NCBI GenBank assembly: GCA_937910385.1
Contig: CALEPT010000225.1
Coordinates: 1-7,969, forward strand
Length of the DNA stretch: 7,969 nt
Direction: 5' to 3'
Origin: an uncultured Ruminococcus sp.
Lineage (GTDB): Bacteria; Bacillota; Clostridia; Oscillospirales; Ruminococcaceae
Below, piece by piece: positions 6,370 to 7,969 of the stretch. The notes below the pieces were generated by a model. The model was not told the origin of the DNA and made no database searches. It saw only the letters and a list, made by a program, of their open reading frames with translations. Both the position numbers and the translations under genes were made by a program. Numbering within the stretch: the first letter of the stretch is position 1; each line of letters begins with the position of its first letter.

Positions 6370-6373
6370 TATA

Positions 6374-6928
6374 GTGAACGAATTATCGAAATATCTGTGT
6401 TTGCTCCTTCGACACCAGCCTGAGAAAGCAGAGCTTGATATGGATGAGCACGGCTGGGTATCGGTCGAACAGCTTGTAAGCGGCGTTAATCGCCACAGCA
6501 GCTATAAGCTGGATCGTGAACTGCTGGAACAGATAGTAGCTGAAGACAACAAGGGACGTTACAGATTTGATGATAAACATGAAAAGATCAAGTGCTGTCA
6601 GGGACACTCGGTTCCGTGGGTTGAACCTGAGTTGAAGTATTGTGAACCGCCTGAGTTCCTGTATCATGGAACCACTACAAAGGCTCTTGAAGCCATTGAG
6701 GAGAGCGGAGTTATAAAGAAGATGAAGCGACACGCTGTACATATGCAGGCAGATATAAGCAAAGCTTGGCAGTCTGCTGAGCGTTGGCACAAGACTCCAG
6801 TAGTGCTGAAAATAGCAGCATTGGAAATGTACAAGGACGGATACGAGTTTGGAGTTACCGAAAATGAAGTCTGGTGTTCCGAGGAAGTACCTGTGAAGTA
6901 TATTTGTGACAGAGTTTATATTATTTAA
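6374..6928 (+). CDS. kptA: RNA 2'-phosphotransferase, Tpt1/KptA family
   Basis: A complete 184-residue protein, the usual family length. Tpt1/KptA enzymes use NAD+ to remove an internal RNA 2'-phosphate, giving ADP-ribose 1'',2''-cyclic phosphate. Some also ADP-ribosylate RNA or DNA phosphate ends. The N-terminal winged-helix lobe (1-80) has SKYLCLLLRHQPEK with Arg13-His14, HGWVSVEQL, and the RYRF motif with Arg64. The C-terminal ADP-ribosyltransferase-like lobe has LYHGT (96-100), KRHAVHM with Arg119 and His123, and VVLKIAA. The conserved catalytic Arg-His, Arg and Arg positions are all present, so it should be active. Bacteria lack the tRNA-splicing route that makes 2'-phosphates, so its natural substrate is open. 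It starts at GTG after a strong ribosome site, 146 bp beyond the ATPase and 66 bp before the next gene, all on one strand. Confidence 0.92.
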   Translation: MNELSKYLCLLLRHQPEKAELDMDEHGWVSVEQLVSGVNRHSSYKLDRELLEQIVAEDNKGRYRFDDKHEKIKCCQGHSVPWVEPELKYCEPPEFLYHGTTTKALEAIEESGVIKKMKRHAVHMQADISKAWQSAERWHKTPVVLKIAALEMYKDGYEFGVTENEVWCSEEVPVKYICDRVYII

Positions 6929-6982
6929 TACTATGAATAATAGCTTCTATCAGGCAGTAAAGGAACTCGCATTATAATTTAT

Positions 6983-6989
6983 AAGGGTG
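6983..6989 (+). promoter_or_regulatory. Ribosome binding site of the last gene
   Basis: AAGGGTG, 5 nt before the ATG at 6995. It selects this ATG over the second ATG at 7001. Confidence 0.65.
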
Positions 6990-6994
6990 ATACT

Positions 6995-7969
6995 ATGGGA
7001 ATGTTTTTTTCAAACATACACATTAAAATGACGGAAAATTTCAGCATAAATGATGTGAAGAATTTTATGAACACGACTATGACTGAAAAAGGATATATCT
7101 GCACAGACAACAATAGTGAAGCTGAGGTAACCGTAGGTCTCTACTTTTCAGATGATAGCAAATGGATAACCGTTATGTCTGATACTTTTATGTTCAATGG
7201 GCCCGATGATGCTAAGAAAACAGCCGTGCCTTTTTCAGATAAATTCCATACATACGTAATTGCAGCTTCTTGTATAGATAGCGATTATCTTATGATGAAC
7301 CTTATCAATACGTTTGATGGAACTGACGGATTTATAAATGTCGGCGATAACTATGGAATGCCTTATCAGAGAAATACAGAGCCTTTACCATGGACAAAGG
7401 TCGTTACAAATTATGAAGCCTTTTTATCATTGATCAATGATAAACACGTTTTTGCAGAGGAAGTTCTTTTCAGTGCAGCAGAAATGCTTGGTATGAACAC
7501 AGAGCAGTGTTGTCTTAGTACAAAAATGCTTGAAATGGTCGATGCCCAAAAACTCGTTATATTAAAATATAAAATGGATTCCGCTTTTAGTAACGATTCG
7601 CCGAAATTTGAAATACCAATGTTTGACTTGATGCCTTGTGAAATTGGAAGAAGCCATTGCGTTTTTGTTAATAATAAAGGCGGAGGTTCCAAGGGAATCG
7701 CTGTACAATTCCAGGGCGACTACATCGAAAATGATGAAATAACATTTGAAGATGTAGTATTCGAGTATAAGCAGAACGGTGAGATAATAACTGTTCCGAT
7801 AAAGCTGAATAAGTATTATCCTCCTGAAGGTAAACCGGTTCTTTGGTGGTATGATAAAGATTTCATTATTCCACCTGCTGTAAATCCTGACTTACCGTAT
7901 AATAAAAAAATGGATGTAACTATTCAGAACCCCGCAACTGCTGGGTCTAAATTTCGTATACTTGCACAA
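6995..7969 (+). CDS. Uncharacterised protein, 3' end outside window
   Basis: An open frame of 325 codons from ATG 6995 runs to the last base with no stop, so the gene continues past the window. I do not recognise a named family. It begins MGMFFSNIHIK, without a signal peptide or membrane segment. It appears to have an alpha/beta N-terminal domain (about 1-150, with KWITVMSDTF and DSDYLMMNLINTFDGTDGF), a small helical part (about 140-185, AEEVLFSAAEMLGM) and then a beta-rich, Ig-like-looking part (about 220-325) with PVLWWYDKDFIIPPAVNP (281-298). From memory, proteins opening MGMF..IHIK are widespread and uncharacterised in Firmicutes. It follows kptA by 66 bp with no terminator seen between, so it may be cotranscribed with it. 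Confidence 0.78.
   Translation, partial: MGMFFSNIHIKMTENFSINDVKNFMNTTMTEKGYICTDNNSEAEVTVGLYFSDDSKWITVMSDTFMFNGPDDAKKTAVPFSDKFHTYVIAASCIDSDYLMMNLINTFDGTDGFINVGDNYGMPYQRNTEPLPWTKVVTNYEAFLSLINDKHVFAEEVLFSAAEMLGMNTEQCCLSTKMLEMVDAQKLVILKYKMDSAFSNDSPKFEIPMFDLMPCEIGRSHCVFVNNKGGGSKGIAVQFQGDYIENDEITFEDVVFEYKQNGEIITVPIKLNKYYPPEGKPVLWWYDKDFIIPPAVNPDLPYNKKMDVTIQNPATAGSKFRILAQ

Noticed and set aside
6973..6978. TATAAT as promoter of the last gene
   Set aside because: Transcription from it would begin inside the ribosome site, and TCAGGC stands where a -35 box should be.
7411..7692. A 93-codon - strand open frame
   Set aside because: It is antisense to the well-supported open frame 6995-7969, which has a good ribosome site and natural protein composition.

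Overview
The window looks like an accessory (mobile or defence-type) region from a Gram-positive gut-type Firmicute, most plausibly a Ruminococcus/Oscillospiraceae relative. The reasons are sigma-A promoters with TATAAT boxes at 17-bp spacing, AGGAG/GGGAGG ribosome sites, GTG and TTG starts, a Firmicutes-style large serine recombinase, and an acidic protein of the kind carried by Firmicutes conjugative elements. The genus is an inference. No rRNA, tRNA or CRISPR array was seen.

Layout. At 2-1273 (+) is the 3' part of a gene for a very acidic protein, closed by a 12-bp-stem terminator. It converges on a DUF2971-type gene at 1333-2304 (-), which has its own near-consensus promoter. At 2305-2671 there is no intact gene. 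This stretch holds that promoter, two tandem + strand terminator hairpins with no + gene in front of them, a 38-codon ORF, and the first 35 codons of a DNA cytosine-5 methyltransferase. At 2672-3607 (+) the methyltransferase reading breaks off and the C-terminal two thirds of a large serine recombinase follows in another frame. This is a deletion scar joining two broken genes.

The right half carries genes that look intact. A Fic-domain protein with a C-terminal winged helix (3714-4787) has its own extended -10 promoter. A second strong promoter at 4879-4907 leads into an AAA15-type (COG1106-like) ATPase (4938-6227). Then come a KptA/Tpt1 RNA 2'-phosphotransferase (6374-6928) and an unrecognised protein that runs off the window (6995-7969). 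No convincing terminator separates the last three, so they may be one transcription unit.

How it may work together (inference). AAA15 ATPases are recurrent in anti-phage systems and usually have an effector next door. Here the neighbour is an NAD+-dependent RNA-end enzyme plus an unknown protein. With the Fic enzyme and the DUF2971 protein, the region resembles a defence or stress cargo beside the wreck of an integrative element. The ATPase-KptA-unknown group is the best candidate for an undescribed system.
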